From positions 1-8,895 of the forward strand of contig DGHE01000030.1 of assembly GCA_002392525.1 (NCBI GenBank): a stretch of DNA of 8,895 nt, read 5' to 3'. The notes beneath the pieces were generated by a model. That model was not told the origin of the DNA. It saw only the letters and a program-made list of their open reading frames with translations, and did no database searches. The position numbers were made by a program, and so were the translations under genes. This DNA comes from Bacteroidales bacterium UBA3856 (GTDB lineage Bacteria; Bacteroidota; Bacteroidia; Bacteroidales; UBA932). Shown here one piece after another: positions 1 to 7,463 of this stretch (positions within the stretch are counted from its first letter, which is position 1; every line of letters starts with the position of its first letter).

Positions 1-1956
1 CAGGAGCAGGAGAGAGGTATCACCATCACTTCTGCCGCCACCACCGCCTTCTGGCATTACAATGGGGACACTTACCAGATTAACCTGATCGATACTCCCG
101 GACACGTAGACTTCACCGTGGAGGTGGAGCGCAGCCTGCGCGTGCTGGATGGCACCGTGGCCACTTTCTGCGCCGTGGGCCGCGTTCAGCCTCAGTCCGA
201 GACTGTGTGGCGCCAGGCAGACAAGTACGGCGTGCCTAAGATCGCGTATGTGAACAAGATGGACCGTATCGGTGCCGACTTCCTCGCCTGCGTTGAGGAA
301 ATCAAGACCAAGCTCGGTGCCACCGCTGTTCCCATCTGTCTCCCGATCGGTGCCGAGGACAAATTCGACGGCATCATCGACCTCATCGACATGAAGGCCA
401 TCTTCTACAATGGCTCCGAGGAACTCGTCAACTATCAGGAAGGCGAAATCCCCGAGAACCTCAAGGGAGAGGCCGCCCGCTGGAGAGACATTCTCCTGGA
501 GACTGCCGCTGAGTGCGATGAGACCCTCATGGAGAAATATTTCGAGGATCCCGACTCCCTCACCAAGGAGGAAATCATCGCCGCTATCCGCAAGGGTACA
601 ATCTCCATGCAGATTGTTCCTGCCTGCTGCGGTTCTTCCTTCAAGAACAAGGGCGTACAGTTCCTCCTGGATGCCGTGATGCGGTATCTGCCTTCTCCCC
701 TCGACAAAGGTGCCGTCAAGGGTACCGACCCCCGCACCGGTGACGAAATTACCCGCAAACCCTCCGCTGACGAGCCTTTCAGCGCCCTGGTGTTCAAGAT
801 TGCCACGGATCCTTTCGTGGGCCGTCTCGCCTTCCTGCGCGCCTACTCCGGCCGTCTGGACGCCGGTTCCTACGTGTACAACACCCGTACCGGCAAGAAG
901 GAGCGCGTTGCCCGTCTGTACCAGATGCACTCCAACCACCAGAACCCCATCGAGTTCGTAGAGGCTGGTGACATCTGCGCAGCCGTAGGTTTCAAAGACC
1001 TCCGCACCGGTGACACCGTGTGCCTTGAGGAGAAACCTATCACGCTGGAATCCATGGAGTTCCCGGATCCCGTGATTGGTATCGCCGTAGAGCCCAAAAC
1101 TTCCAAGGACCTCGACAAGCTGGGTCTCGCCCTGGCTAAGCTCGCTGAGGAAGACCCTACCTTCACTGTGAAGTCGGACCACGAAACTGGCCAGACCGTT
1201 ATCAGTGGTATGGGTGAGCTCCACCTGGATATCATCGTGGACCGTCTGCGCCGTGAGTTCGGTGTAGATATCAACCAGGGTGCTCCTCAGGTAAACTACA
1301 AAGAGGCTATCACCTCCAGCTTCCAGCTGCGTGAGGTCTTCAAGAAGCAGACCGGTGGTCGTGGTAAGTTCGCAGACATCATCGTCAATCTCTCTCCCGC
1401 CGACGAAGGCGTACAGGGTCTCCAGTTCATCAACTCCGTCAAGGGTGGTAATATCCCCAAGGAATTCATCCCTTGCATCGAGAAGGGCTTCCAGTCCGCA
1501 ATGGCCAACGGCGTTCTCGCCGGCTACGAGGTTCCTTCCCTGAAGGTAGAAGTAATCGACGGCAGCTACCACCCGGTAGACTCCGACCAGCTCTCCTTCG
1601 AACTGGCTGCCCGCATGGCATTCCGCCATGGCTGCCCCAAGTGCCACCCGGTTCTCTTGGAACCGATCATGAACCTGGAGGTTGTTACCCCCGAGGATTA
1701 CATGGGTGACATCGTCGGTGACCTCAACCGTCGTCGTGGCCAGATTGTGGCAATGGATTCCACTGCCAACGGCGCCCGCATCGTCAAGGCATTCGTTCCG
1801 CTCTCCGAGCAGTTCGGTTATGTCACCGTGCTCCGTACGCTGTCCTCCGGCCGCGCCACCAGCACCATGAGCTTCGACCACTACGCCGAGGTCCCGGCCT
1901 CCCTGGCCAAGGACATCGTAGAGAAGAGTGGTTATCATGTTTCTGACGACGAATAA
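1..1956 (+). CDS. fusA: Elongation factor G (EF-G), 5' end missing
   Basis: EF-G is the cytosolic GTPase that drives ribosomal translocation and, with ribosome recycling factor, splits post-termination ribosomes. Reading frame 1 is open from base 1, so the gene begins upstream of the window; comparison with E. coli EF-G suggests that about 55 residues, including the P-loop, are missing. Visible GTPase motifs are the GITIT element of switch I near the left edge, DTPGH (91-105), NKMD (253-264) and the [10 protein letters not shown]5 region (about 628-654). Domains II to V follow, including GMGELHLDI in domain [11 protein letters not shown] and [12 protein letters not shown] in domain IV, and the GRATSTMSF motif of domain V. 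The text closely matches the housekeeping Bacteroides EF-G, so I take it as the main copy rather than the divergent paralog EF-G2. Two unusual features are Arg in place of the second Gly of AVGGV (181-183) and a CPKC pair in domain IV (1633-1644). rpsJ follows after 28 bases, presumably in the same transcript. Confidence 0.97.
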   Translation, partial: QEQERGITITSAATTAFWHYNGDTYQINLIDTPGHVDFTVEVERSLRVLDGTVATFCAVGRVQPQSETVWRQADKYGVPKIAYVNKMDRIGADFLACVEEIKTKLGATAVPICLPIGAEDKFDGIIDLIDMKAIFYNGSEELVNYQEGEIPENLKGEAARWRDILLETAAECDETLMEKYFEDPDSLTKEEIIAAIRKGTISMQIVPACCGSSFKNKGVQFLLDAVMRYLPSPLDKGAVKGTDPRTGDEITRKPSADEPFSALVFKIATDPFVGRLAFLRAYSGRLDAGSYVYNTRTGKKERVARLYQMHSNHQNPIEFVEAGDICAAVGFKDLRTGDTVCLEEKPITLESMEFPDPVIGIAVEPKTSKDLDKLGLALAKLAEEDPTFTVKSDHETGQTVISGMGELHLDIIVDRLRREFGVDINQGAPQVNYKEAITSSFQLREVFKKQTGGRGKFADIIVNLSPADEGVQGLQFINSVKGGNIPKEFIPCIEKGFQSAMANGVLAGYEVPSLKVEVIDGSYHPVDSDQLSFELAARMAFRHGCPKCHPVLLEPIMNLEVVTPEDYMGDIVGDLNRRRGQIVAMDSTANGARIVKAFVPLSEQFGYVTVLRTLSSGRATSTMSFDHYAEVPASLAKDIVEKSGYHVSDDE

Positions 1957-1984
1957 AATTTAGCAAAGAAAAAAAGTAATTGAT

Positions 1985-2290
1985 ATGAGCCAGAAAATCA
2001 GAATCAAGCTGAAATCCTTCGATCACATGCTGGTGGACAAGTCTGCCGCTAAGATCGTTGATACAGTGAAGGCTACGGGTGCAAAGGTTGTCGGTCCCAT
2101 TCCGCTTCCCACCAACAAGAAGATCTTCACTGTGAACCGCTCCACCTTCGTGAACAAGAAGAGCCGTGAGCAGTTCGAGCTGGACTCCTACGTTCGTCTG
2201 ATTGACATCGACGAGTCCAACGCCAAGACCGTAGACGCCCTCATGAAGCTGGAGCTTCCCTCCGGTGTTGAGGTAGAAATCAAGGTCTGA
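1985..2290 (+). CDS. rpsJ: 30S ribosomal protein S10 (NusE)
   Basis: S10 is a component of the 30S subunit head and, as NusE, a partner of NusB/NusG in antitermination and transcription-translation coupling. The 101-residue product has the normal family length and begins [14 protein letters not shown], with the usual RIKLK...DHxLVDKS start, the VGPIPLPT segment, an [18 protein letters not shown] loop region and a [11 protein letters not shown] end. The ATG at 1985 is the only sensible start; the upstream sequence is A-rich with no clear Shine-Dalgarno motif, as is common in Bacteroidetes. It lies 28 bases after fusA, the standard end of the str operon. Oddly, rplC and the remaining S10 operon genes do not follow: a strong hairpin and a tRNA gene come next. 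Confidence 0.97.
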   Translation: MSQKIRIKLKSFDHMLVDKSAAKIVDTVKATGAKVVGPIPLPTNKKIFTVNRSTFVNKKSREQFELDSYVRLIDIDESNAKTVDALMKLELPSGVEVEIKV

Positions 2291-2311
2291 GACTAAAACC
2301 TGAACATAAGT

Positions 2312-2341
2312 AAAGCAGTCCTGCACCAGGACTGCTTTCTT
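2312..2341 (+). terminator. Hairpin after rpsJ, terminator-like
   Basis: A perfect 12-bp inverted repeat (AAAGCAGTCCTG at 2312-2323 and its complement at 2327-2338) closes on a 3-base CAC loop. It begins 21 bases after the rpsJ stop and has the form of an intrinsic terminator, but the T-run is short and broken (TTTCTT), and the tRNA gene starts at 2342. Termination may therefore be partial, or the hairpin may act in RNA processing or in protecting the upstream mRNA end. Confidence 0.75.
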
Positions 2342-2414
<73 letters not shown>

Positions 2415-2430
2415 CTTCTAATAAGAAAGA

Positions 2431-2472
2431 GGCTGTATTCTTTGGAAAAGTCCAGAATACAGCCCCTTTTTT
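2431..2472. terminator. Bidirectional terminator between the tRNA gene and the convergent envelope operon
   Basis: An 11-bp perfect stem (GGCTGTATTCT at 2431-2441 with its complement at 2454-2464) encloses a 12-base loop and is followed on the plus strand by CC and six T residues (2467-2472). Read on the minus strand, the same stem is followed by a T-rich stretch (CTCTTTCTTATT). It lies between the tRNA end and the stop codon of the minus-strand DUF4249 gene, so it can end transcripts arriving from both sides. Confidence 0.88.
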
Positions 2473-3328
2473 ATTCTTCTGGATTTTCCACCTTGATGGT
2501 TTTGATTCCATTTTGCCGGTGCACTCCGTAGCCGGCCCAGTATCCCAGGGCACCGTGCATGTTGGCGTGGACGTTGTTGTCTGCGACAGGCCTGAAATCA
2601 ACGATGTTGGCGGCGATGAATAGCTCAAAGCTGTTCCAGAAATTGTACAGCTCCGGTGTCATGGTACACAGTTTCACTTCCACCTCGTCACCCTCCCGGA
2701 CATTGGGCATGTCAATATGATCCATGAGACGCTGAGTGCTGTATATGAACATTTCCGAGTAGCCGGAAAGGTTCTCATCCGTTGTCTGGGCCAGGGCCGA
2801 TGGATGGAAACGCGTGTCCTTGCCTTTTGTGCGCGTGAATATTTTGTAGTAGTTCTCTTCTCCGGAAGGGTCTGTAAAACCGCATATGATTGTTCCCACG
2901 CTGTCTGCCACCGACCGTATGTACAGCGTGTCGATGGGAACGGGACGGGGAATGGAGGTTTCTGCCGTCGCCACGTAATCCTTGTATTCTACCTTGAGGG
3001 TGTACGTTTTCCCCACTTCCCCGGTAATCTTGGAGGTGGTGAACATATAGGGTGGGAACATGTCTGTGGTTCCCATGCCGGTGAGTATGACACTCTTCTC
3101 TCCGTCGCTGATACTCACTTTGGCCCATTTGGCCAGGTGGCTTATCATGGCATTGGCGTCGACGGGGACATTGGTGACTACGCCGATGCTCTCGGAAACC
3201 ATCACTACGGGATGCTCTCCGTTCTCGATCCAGCCTTCCACGACCAGTTGCGTTTCTCCGGGCAGCTCTTTGCGCGAGCAGGCTACGGCAAGGAGAGGTA
3301 TGATGATGAGGTAAAGAATCTTTTTCAT
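2471..3328 (-). CDS. DUF4249 family lipoprotein
   Basis: A predicted envelope lipoprotein of 285 residues, the last gene of the minus-strand operon. Residues 1-17 form a lipoprotein signal peptide (MKKILYLIIIPLLAVAC, Cys17 modified). The mature part starts with the LVVEGWIENGEHPVVMVSES segment, a beta-rich opening like the first domain of DUF4249 proteins. It then has the motif GKTYTLKVEYKDYVATAETSIPRPVPID and an FTDPSGEENYYKI strand, both characteristic of the family, and ends near a GALGYWAGYGV segment. DUF4249 proteins are Bacteroidetes lipoproteins encoded beside TonB-dependent receptors; their biochemical role is not established, and a part in substrate capture at the outer membrane is inference. 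The ATG lies 3 bases after the receptor stop codon, indicating translational coupling. No clear surface-export signal (acidic run after the Cys) is visible. Confidence 0.9.
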   Translation of the reverse strand: MKKILYLIIIPLLAVACSRKELPGETQLVVEGWIENGEHPVVMVSESIGVVTNVPVDANAMISHLAKWAKVSISDGEKSVILTGMGTTDMFPPYMFTTSKITGEVGKTYTLKVEYKDYVATAETSIPRPVPIDTLYIRSVADSVGTIICGFTDPSGEENYYKIFTRTKGKDTRFHPSALAQTTDENLSGYSEMFIYSTQRLMDHIDMPNVREGDEVEVKLCTMTPELYNFWNSFELFIAANIVDFRPVADNNVHANMHGALGYWAGYGVHRQNGIKTIKVENPEE

Positions 3329-3331
3329 AGC

Positions 3332-5371
3332 TTAGAACGAATGGAAAAAGGCCACGGAAGGAAGAATGCCGAGCGTCATGTCAAACGGCTGGAAAACGTA
3401 GGACTGCAAGTCATCGGAGATGTGCATACCGTAGGAAACGGCATTCTTGATACCCAGGACATTGTAAATGGAAAAGTTGAAGCCCGTCTTTCCTTTATCA
3501 GTCTTGCGGATGTACCAGTTGGCCGACAAATCCATCCTCACATAGGTGGGAAGGCGCTCGCCGTTGTACTTGCCGTAGTTGTAAACAAGGCGGCCGGCTA
3601 CAAGGTAAAAAGCCTCGGGCCGGGTGTAGGGCAGGCCGGAAGCCACAATGAGGCTGCCGCCCACGTCCCATTTTCCAAAGTCGTAGGTGGCCACCACATC
3701 CAGCTCGTGCAGGCGTTCATGGGCCGATGAATACTCTGCCCCGTCCCGGAAGCCGTCCAGGGCGTCGAACGTACGCAGGCTCGGCGCGAAGGAATAGCTG
3801 ATCCAGCCGGTGAGCGGGCCTTTGTTGCGCTGCAGCATGACGTTCAGGCCATAGGCGCGGCCCTGGCCCCGGAGAATACAGTCTTCCAGGCTGTAATTGC
3901 CATTGTAGATTTCCAGGATATTGCCAATGTAGTCCAGCTGGTTATAGAGCTGTTTGTAGTACAACTCCGCAGAAACAGACCATGCGTTTTCCAGGAAATC
4001 CGCGTTGTATGCGAGGGAGAAGTTGTGGGACCATTGCGGCGCCTGAAGGTCTCCGGCGGGAATCCAGAACTCTACGGGCAGGCCGGTGTTGGTCAGGCCC
4101 ACCTGGAACAGGTTCTGGCGCTTAAGGCCATACCGGAGCGTGAACTTGCCCGCGCTCCGGGCATCGGCTACCAGCTCCAGTTCGGGGGTCAGGCCCCAGT
4201 AGTGCCTCTTTTCAGGACTCAGATACCAGTTGAGCCCTATGCCGGCCTTGAGCAGCAGCCAGTAACCCAGATAGTGTTTGTACTGTGCGCTCAGGACGGC
4301 TTCCATGGCATTCTGGCGGGGAACGTTGCCCGTGAGGCCGCTGTCATGGATGTGGCCGCGGCTGGAAGGATTCTGTGGCTGGATATCGTAGTAGGAATAG
4401 CGGGCGCCGAATTCCCAGTCTTTCCACTGCACCGTATTGCGGTAACCGTAGTCACGGATGAACGAGGGCATGTCGCCGATGATATTGAACGCTTCAATCC
4501 CAGCCTCCATGCCGTAGGTGCTGGCGTAGGCCGTCTGCTTCATGGTGGCGTCGGAGAAGTAGTGGTTCCAGTGCAGGGCGCCCAGAGCGTTGTACCATGT
4601 GGCGTCGAGTCTCTGGATGGTTGCCCCGTAGACAAGGCCGTCGTCCTTGCAGGCGAAGAAATCGGCCCAGACCTTGTCCCGCTTGTTTGGCTTCCAGATC
4701 CAGGTGACGTTGGCGTCGGTGAAGCCGTAGCGGATGGGGAACTCGGCATATTTGAGGAAACTGCCGTAGAGCAGGTTGACATACGTACGGCGGGCGCTTA
4801 CCTTAAGGGAAGATGCTCCCATGGGAATGTCCAGCGTACCCTGGGCGTTCAGGAGCCCCAGCGAAAAATCTCCGCCCCAGTGTTTGGAAACCGTGTCCTG
4901 CAGTTCCATGTTGACGACACCGCCCATGCGGGTCTCCTGGCGGGAAGTCGTGGAATATTGCATGCCCTTGTAATGGGGCGTATTGAAGACCGAGAACAGG
5001 CCCAGGAGGTGCGAGACGCCGTAGATGGGAACATCCGCCTGCGAAACCAGCGTATGCGAGTGCTCGCTGCCCTGCATGTAGATGCCGGCCTCAATTTCCG
5101 TGTTCATCTGGACACTGGGCAGGAGACGGACAAAACGGATGGGATCTGCATTGCCCAGGAAGGAGGGGACGGCCGCAATCTTGTCCGTGTTCACCGTTCC
5201 GCTGATTCCTTTGGAGTTGATGACCATGGGCTTGTTGTACACGCGCTCCACAATCACGGAGCGGCTCACGGTATCTACGATGGGCGGGAGCTGCGCAGCC
5301 GCCGGCAGCCCCGGAAGGACCGCCATGAGTACCGCTAAAAGGACGGAACGTTTATTCTGTAGACAGCACAT
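3332..5371 (-). CDS. TonB-dependent outer-membrane receptor, short form
   Basis: A 679-residue outer-membrane transporter expected to move a ligand into the periplasm using TonB/ExbBD energy. A signal peptide spans about residues 1-26 (cleavage after PAAA). A plug domain covers roughly 45-165: it includes IRFVRLLPSVQ, an IYMQGSEHSHTLV strand, DVPIYGVSHLLGLFSVFN (matching the family pattern DGxPIYxxSHLxGxFSVFN) and RMGGVVNMEL. The remainder is beta-barrel, with many aromatic alternating strands and a C-terminal Phe typical of proteins inserted by the BAM complex. The N-terminal carboxypeptidase-regulatory-like domain common in DUF4249-linked receptors is absent, which makes it shorter than usual. 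No confident Ton box was identified; VSRSVIVERVY just after the signal peptide is a candidate. The start codon lies inside the end of the upstream lipoprotein gene (20-base overlap), and the DUF4249 gene follows by 3 bases. The substrate is unknown. Confidence 0.92.
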   Translation of the reverse strand: MCCLQNKRSVLLAVLMAVLPGLPAAAQLPPIVDTVSRSVIVERVYNKPMVINSKGISGTVNTDKIAAVPSFLGNADPIRFVRLLPSVQMNTEIEAGIYMQGSEHSHTLVSQADVPIYGVSHLLGLFSVFNTPHYKGMQYSTTSRQETRMGGVVNMELQDTVSKHWGGDFSLGLLNAQGTLDIPMGASSLKVSARRTYVNLLYGSFLKYAEFPIRYGFTDANVTWIWKPNKRDKVWADFFACKDDGLVYGATIQRLDATWYNALGALHWNHYFSDATMKQTAYASTYGMEAGIEAFNIIGDMPSFIRDYGYRNTVQWKDWEFGARYSYYDIQPQNPSSRGHIHDSGLTGNVPRQNAMEAVLSAQYKHYLGYWLLLKAGIGLNWYLSPEKRHYWGLTPELELVADARSAGKFTLRYGLKRQNLFQVGLTNTGLPVEFWIPAGDLQAPQWSHNFSLAYNADFLENAWSVSAELYYKQLYNQLDYIGNILEIYNGNYSLEDCILRGQGRAYGLNVMLQRNKGPLTGWISYSFAPSLRTFDALDGFRDGAEYSSAHERLHELDVVATYDFGKWDVGGSLIVASGLPYTRPEAFYLVAGRLVYNYGKYNGERLPTYVRMDLSANWYIRKTDKGKTGFNFSIYNVLGIKNAVSYGMHISDDLQSYVFQPFDMTLGILPSVAFFHSF

Positions 5372-5885
5372 GGCTCATCAAAAAGTCTAAGAGGGCTTCG
5401 GAAACAAGGAACGATGTGAGGGCGTAAGAGGTACCGTCCGGGTACTTGAGGACAATGAGAGGGTAAAGGTCCATCCACTCAATGCCCATGACGGCTTTTT
5501 TCTCACCGTCCAGACACACTTCGAGTTCCGACTGCGAGGACCCCATAATCTGGATGCCGCCATACAGACGTGCATTCACTTTCCAGTTCTTGTCCTTGAT
5601 ATGGAAGGTGGCGGTAATGAGGGTTGCGTCGCCCTTCCGCAGTCTGTAGACGATGCTGCCGTCCAGCGCCATGGATATACTGCTGTTATCCATGATAAAT
5701 GCAGAAGGCTTTGTGATGGATGCGGGGTCCAGTTTTTCTAAGAAAAGGTCCAGGGCGTCGGCTACCTGCTGCTTCTCAAGCTCCTGAGCCGTGAGGTGGT
5801 GCTCCGGAACGGGTGCGGGCTCTTGTTGGCAGCCTGCCAAGACCAGCATCAGGGCAGATGCCGATATGATATATAAGTTTTTCAT
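5352..5885 (-). CDS. Small lipoprotein of unknown function, first gene of the TonB operon
   Basis: A 177-residue predicted lipoprotein that I do not recognise. The start is placed at the ATG at 5885, giving MKNLYIISASALMLVLAGC with a textbook lipobox (LAGC, Cys19); an in-frame TTG at 5897 lies inside the promoter octamer and is rejected. After the Cys there is a Pro/Glu-rich linker (QQEPAPVPE) and a helical segment (about 31-55: LTAQELEKQQVADALDLFLE). A beta-rich region of short strands with charged turns follows (SMALDGSIVYRLRKGDATLI, KVNARLYGGIQIMG), and the C-terminus is hydrophobic/helical. The gene overlaps the receptor start by 20 bases, so the two are probably coupled. Position suggests an accessory envelope factor for the receptor, but that is inference from context only. 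The mRNA leader must be very short. Confidence 0.85.
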   Translation of the reverse strand: MKNLYIISASALMLVLAGCQQEPAPVPEHHLTAQELEKQQVADALDLFLEKLDPASITKPSAFIMDNSSISMALDGSIVYRLRKGDATLITATFHIKDKNWKVNARLYGGIQIMGSSQSELEVCLDGEKKAVMGIEWMDLYPLIVLKYPDGTSYALTSFLVSEALLDFLMSHVLSTE

Positions 5886-5894
5886 AGTTAACAA

Positions 5895-5925
5895 CAAAGA
5901 TACAAGTTTTGTTCCGCTTTTACAA
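5895..5925 (-). promoter_or_regulatory. Bacteroidetes promoter for the envelope operon
   Basis: On the minus strand the -7 octamer TATCTTTG (5902-5895) matches the Bacteroidetes consensus TAnnTTTG. A TTG at 5925-5923 sits 20 bases upstream as a -33 element. Only 9 bases separate the octamer from the ATG at 5885, so the transcript is predicted to be leaderless or nearly so. Confidence 0.75.
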
Positions 5926-5945
5926 GCCCTTCCGCCTGTTCGTGC

Positions 5946-5985
5946 CCTGTAACACGCTTTCCCGGCAAAAACGCGTTATACGTCC
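5946..5985 (-). repeat. 40-base palindromic repeat, copy C (between divergent promoters)
   Basis: Read on the minus strand, this 40-base unit starts GGACGTATAACGCG, has the centre TTTTTGCCGG and ends GAAAGCGTGTTACAGG. It differs from copy A (7411-7450) at three or four positions. It lies between the two divergent promoters without overlapping either octamer. Its arms pair (TATAACGCG with CGTGTTACA, one mismatch and one wobble) and the inner T and A runs extend the stem. Confidence 0.85.
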
Positions 5986-6028
5986 CGCTGCCCTTGAACC
6001 CGCCGCACCATGTATGCCTCCTTTTTTG

Positions 6029-6036
6029 TATCTTTG
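6029..6036 (+). promoter_or_regulatory. -7 promoter octamer for the desulfidase gene
   Basis: TATCTTTG matches the Bacteroidetes -7 consensus TAnnTTTG, is identical to the octamers at 5902-5895 and 7628-7635, and shares the 12-mer TTGTATCTTTGT with the divergent promoter. The -33 position shows no good TTTG. Only 6 bases lie between it and the ATG at 6043, which both supports that start and predicts a leaderless mRNA. Confidence 0.7.
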
Positions 6037-6042
6037 TACAAT

Positions 6043-7374
6043 ATGGACTACAAAGACATCATCGCCCTTATCCGGCAGGAGGTAAAACCTGCCCTGGGTT
6101 GTACCGAACCCATCGCCGTGGCGCTGGCGGTTGCCAAAGCCGTAGAGATTATCCGTGAGAACTGCCCCTCATGCCAGACTGGCTGGCGCCTCAAGGCCGG
6201 TTTTCGCCTGGACATAGCCGTAAGCGGCAACATTCTCAAGAACGGAATGGGCGTGGGAATCCCCGGAACGGGCATGGTGGGGCTTCCCGTAGCGGCGGCG
6301 CTGGGCGCTGTGTGCGGGGAATCGGCCCGGGGCCTGGAGGTCCTGAAGGGGCTTACCCCCGAGGCCGTTGAAAGGGCCAAGCAGCTGGTGGCCGATGGCA
6401 GTGTCCACATCCAGGTGGCCGATACCGAGCACCTTCTCTACGTGAAAGCCACCGTGACGGTAGACGGAAAGGCCGTGGCCAGTGCCGAGGTAGACCCGCA
6501 CGCCTACGCCGTCATCGAGGACGACCACGACCGCATTGTGGAAACCAGCTTCGCCGACCGCATCCTCATGAGCTCCGAGAGCGCCGCTGCCGCCAAGGAG
6601 CAGAACGGCATCGAATATGACCTCGACGTAAGGCAAATCTGTGACTTTGCGGCCGGGGCACCCTTTGAAGACATCGCTTTCATCCTGGAAGACCGCACCC
6701 TCAACCTGGCCCTCGCGCACGAGGGGCTGGAAGGGCAATACGGCCTGCAGGTGGGCCGTGCCATCCGCGAGAACCAGCAGGAGGTGTTCGGAGACGACTT
6801 TATGAGCTTTGCCATGGGCCTCACCGCCGCCGCCTCCGACGCCCGCATGGCCGGAAGCACCCTGCCCGCCATGAGCAACAGCGGCAGCGGCAACCAGGGC
6901 ATCACCGTGAGCATGCCCGTCATCGCCTACGCCCTCAAATACAAGGTGGCCGATGAACCCCTGGCCCGGGCGCTCATCCTGAGTAACCTCGTTGCCATCC
7001 ACATCAAGCACTACCTGGGCAAACTCAGCGCCCTGTGCGGCTGCGTGGTAGCCTCTACCGGCAGCGCCTGCGGCATCGTGTACCTGCAGGGCGGCGGGTA
7101 TAATGAGGTCTGCGCCGCCATCAAGAACATGGCCGGCAACATCACCGGCATGGTGTGCGACGGCGCCAAGGTGGGCTGCGCCATGAAAGTAGCCAGCGGC
7201 GTGTCCTGCGCGGTACAATCGGCCGTCCTGGCCCTTCGCGGCACGTGCATCCCCTCCACCGACGGCATCATCGAGGACGACGTGGAGAAAACCATCCGCA
7301 ACATTGGCACCATCGGCAGCGCCGGCATGAAGACCACCGACCGCATGATCCTGGACATCATGCTCTGCAAATAA
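6043..7374 (+). CDS. cyuA: UPF0597 family Fe-S L-cysteine desulfidase / L-serine dehydratase-like enzyme
   Basis: A predicted cytosolic iron-sulfur lyase of 443 residues. Related enzymes (E. coli CyuA/YhaM and archaeal CdsB) split L-cysteine to pyruvate, ammonia and sulfide; the fold is that of the L-serine dehydratase alpha domain. Hallmarks are KPALGCTEPIAVALAVAKA near the N-terminus (Cys20), SNSGSGNQGI, the CGCVVASTGSACGI segment (Cys332, Cys334, Cys343) and MVCDGAKVGCAMKV (Cys372, Cys379). Cys20, Cys332 and Cys372 are the likely cluster ligands by analogy with the three conserved cysteines of the archaeal enzyme; this assignment is inferred. The start is taken at 6043 rather than the in-frame ATG at 6010, because 6010 lies upstream of the promoter octamer and adds residues not expected in the family, whose members begin close to this point. 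No transporter or CyuR-like regulator is adjacent. The substrate could be serine or another amino acid rather than cysteine. Confidence 0.9.
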   Translation: MDYKDIIALIRQEVKPALGCTEPIAVALAVAKAVEIIRENCPSCQTGWRLKAGFRLDIAVSGNILKNGMGVGIPGTGMVGLPVAAALGAVCGESARGLEVLKGLTPEAVERAKQLVADGSVHIQVADTEHLLYVKATVTVDGKAVASAEVDPHAYAVIEDDHDRIVETSFADRILMSSESAAAAKEQNGIEYDLDVRQICDFAAGAPFEDIAFILEDRTLNLALAHEGLEGQYGLQVGRAIRENQQEVFGDDFMSFAMGLTAAASDARMAGSTLPAMSNSGSGNQGITVSMPVIAYALKYKVADEPLARALILSNLVAIHIKHYLGKLSALCGCVVASTGSACGIVYLQGGGYNEVCAAIKNMAGNITGMVCDGAKVGCAMKVASGVSCAVQSAVLALRGTCIPSTDGIIEDDVEKTIRNIGTIGSAGMKTTDRMILDIMLCK

Positions 7375-7378
7375 TCTA

Positions 7379-7392
7379 CGCACTTTTGGGCC
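7379..7392 (-). repeat. Inverted half-copy of the palindromic repeat
   Basis: The sequence CGCACTTTTGGGCC starts 5 bases after the desulfidase stop and is nearly the reverse complement of GGGCCAAAAGTGCG in copy B (7483-7496): 12 consecutive pairs including A7378, one mismatch, then two more pairs. It also pairs over 10 bases with the right arm of copy A. It looks like a degenerate, oppositely oriented remnant of the same element and may fold with copy B around copy A. Confidence 0.6.
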
Positions 7393-7410
7393 AAATCCCA
7401 AGAACGGCGA

Positions 7411-7450
7411 GGACGTATAACGCGTTTTTGCCGGAAAAGTGCGTTACAGG
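7411..7450 (+). repeat. 40-base palindromic repeat, copy A
   Basis: The left arm is GGACGTATAACGCG, the centre TTTTTGCCGG and the right arm AAAAGTGCGTTACAGG. The arms and inner T/A runs fold into one long hairpin: unit positions 6-19 pair with 25-38, with one A-C mismatch and two G-T wobbles, around a GCCGG loop. It lies 36 bases after the desulfidase stop codon and no long T-run follows, so it is not a classic intrinsic terminator. Confidence 0.88.
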
Positions 7451-7463
7451 TATGGCCGATGGG

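Noticed and set aside
2717..3730. A 337-codon plus-strand open frame spanning the DUF4249/receptor junction
   Set aside because: It crosses two well-supported minus-strand genes, shows no family features and has no upstream promoter signal.
4025..5338. A 437-codon open frame on the plus strand opposite the TonB receptor
   Set aside because: It is a shadow of the receptor gene: no recognisable domain and no promoter, while the minus-strand frame has a signal peptide, plug motifs and a terminal Phe.
5886..5897. TTG at 5897 as the start of the small lipoprotein
   Set aside because: It falls within the promoter octamer; the ATG at 5885 begins a perfect lipoprotein signal.
6010..6042. ATG at 6010 as the start of the desulfidase
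   Set aside because: It lies upstream of the TATCTTTG octamer at 6029-6036, so it would not be in the transcript, and the extra 11 residues are not typical of the family.
6169..7401. A 410-codon open frame on the minus strand opposite the desulfidase gene
   Set aside because: It mirrors a strongly supported conserved gene, its product is low-complexity (rich in Gly, His, Ala, Val, Asp) with no family motifs, and long antisense frames are expected where third codon positions are GC-rich.
7411..7450. Ordinary intrinsic terminator for the desulfidase gene
   Set aside because: The hairpin has no following T-run, and the same element occurs between two divergent promoters where no transcript should end.
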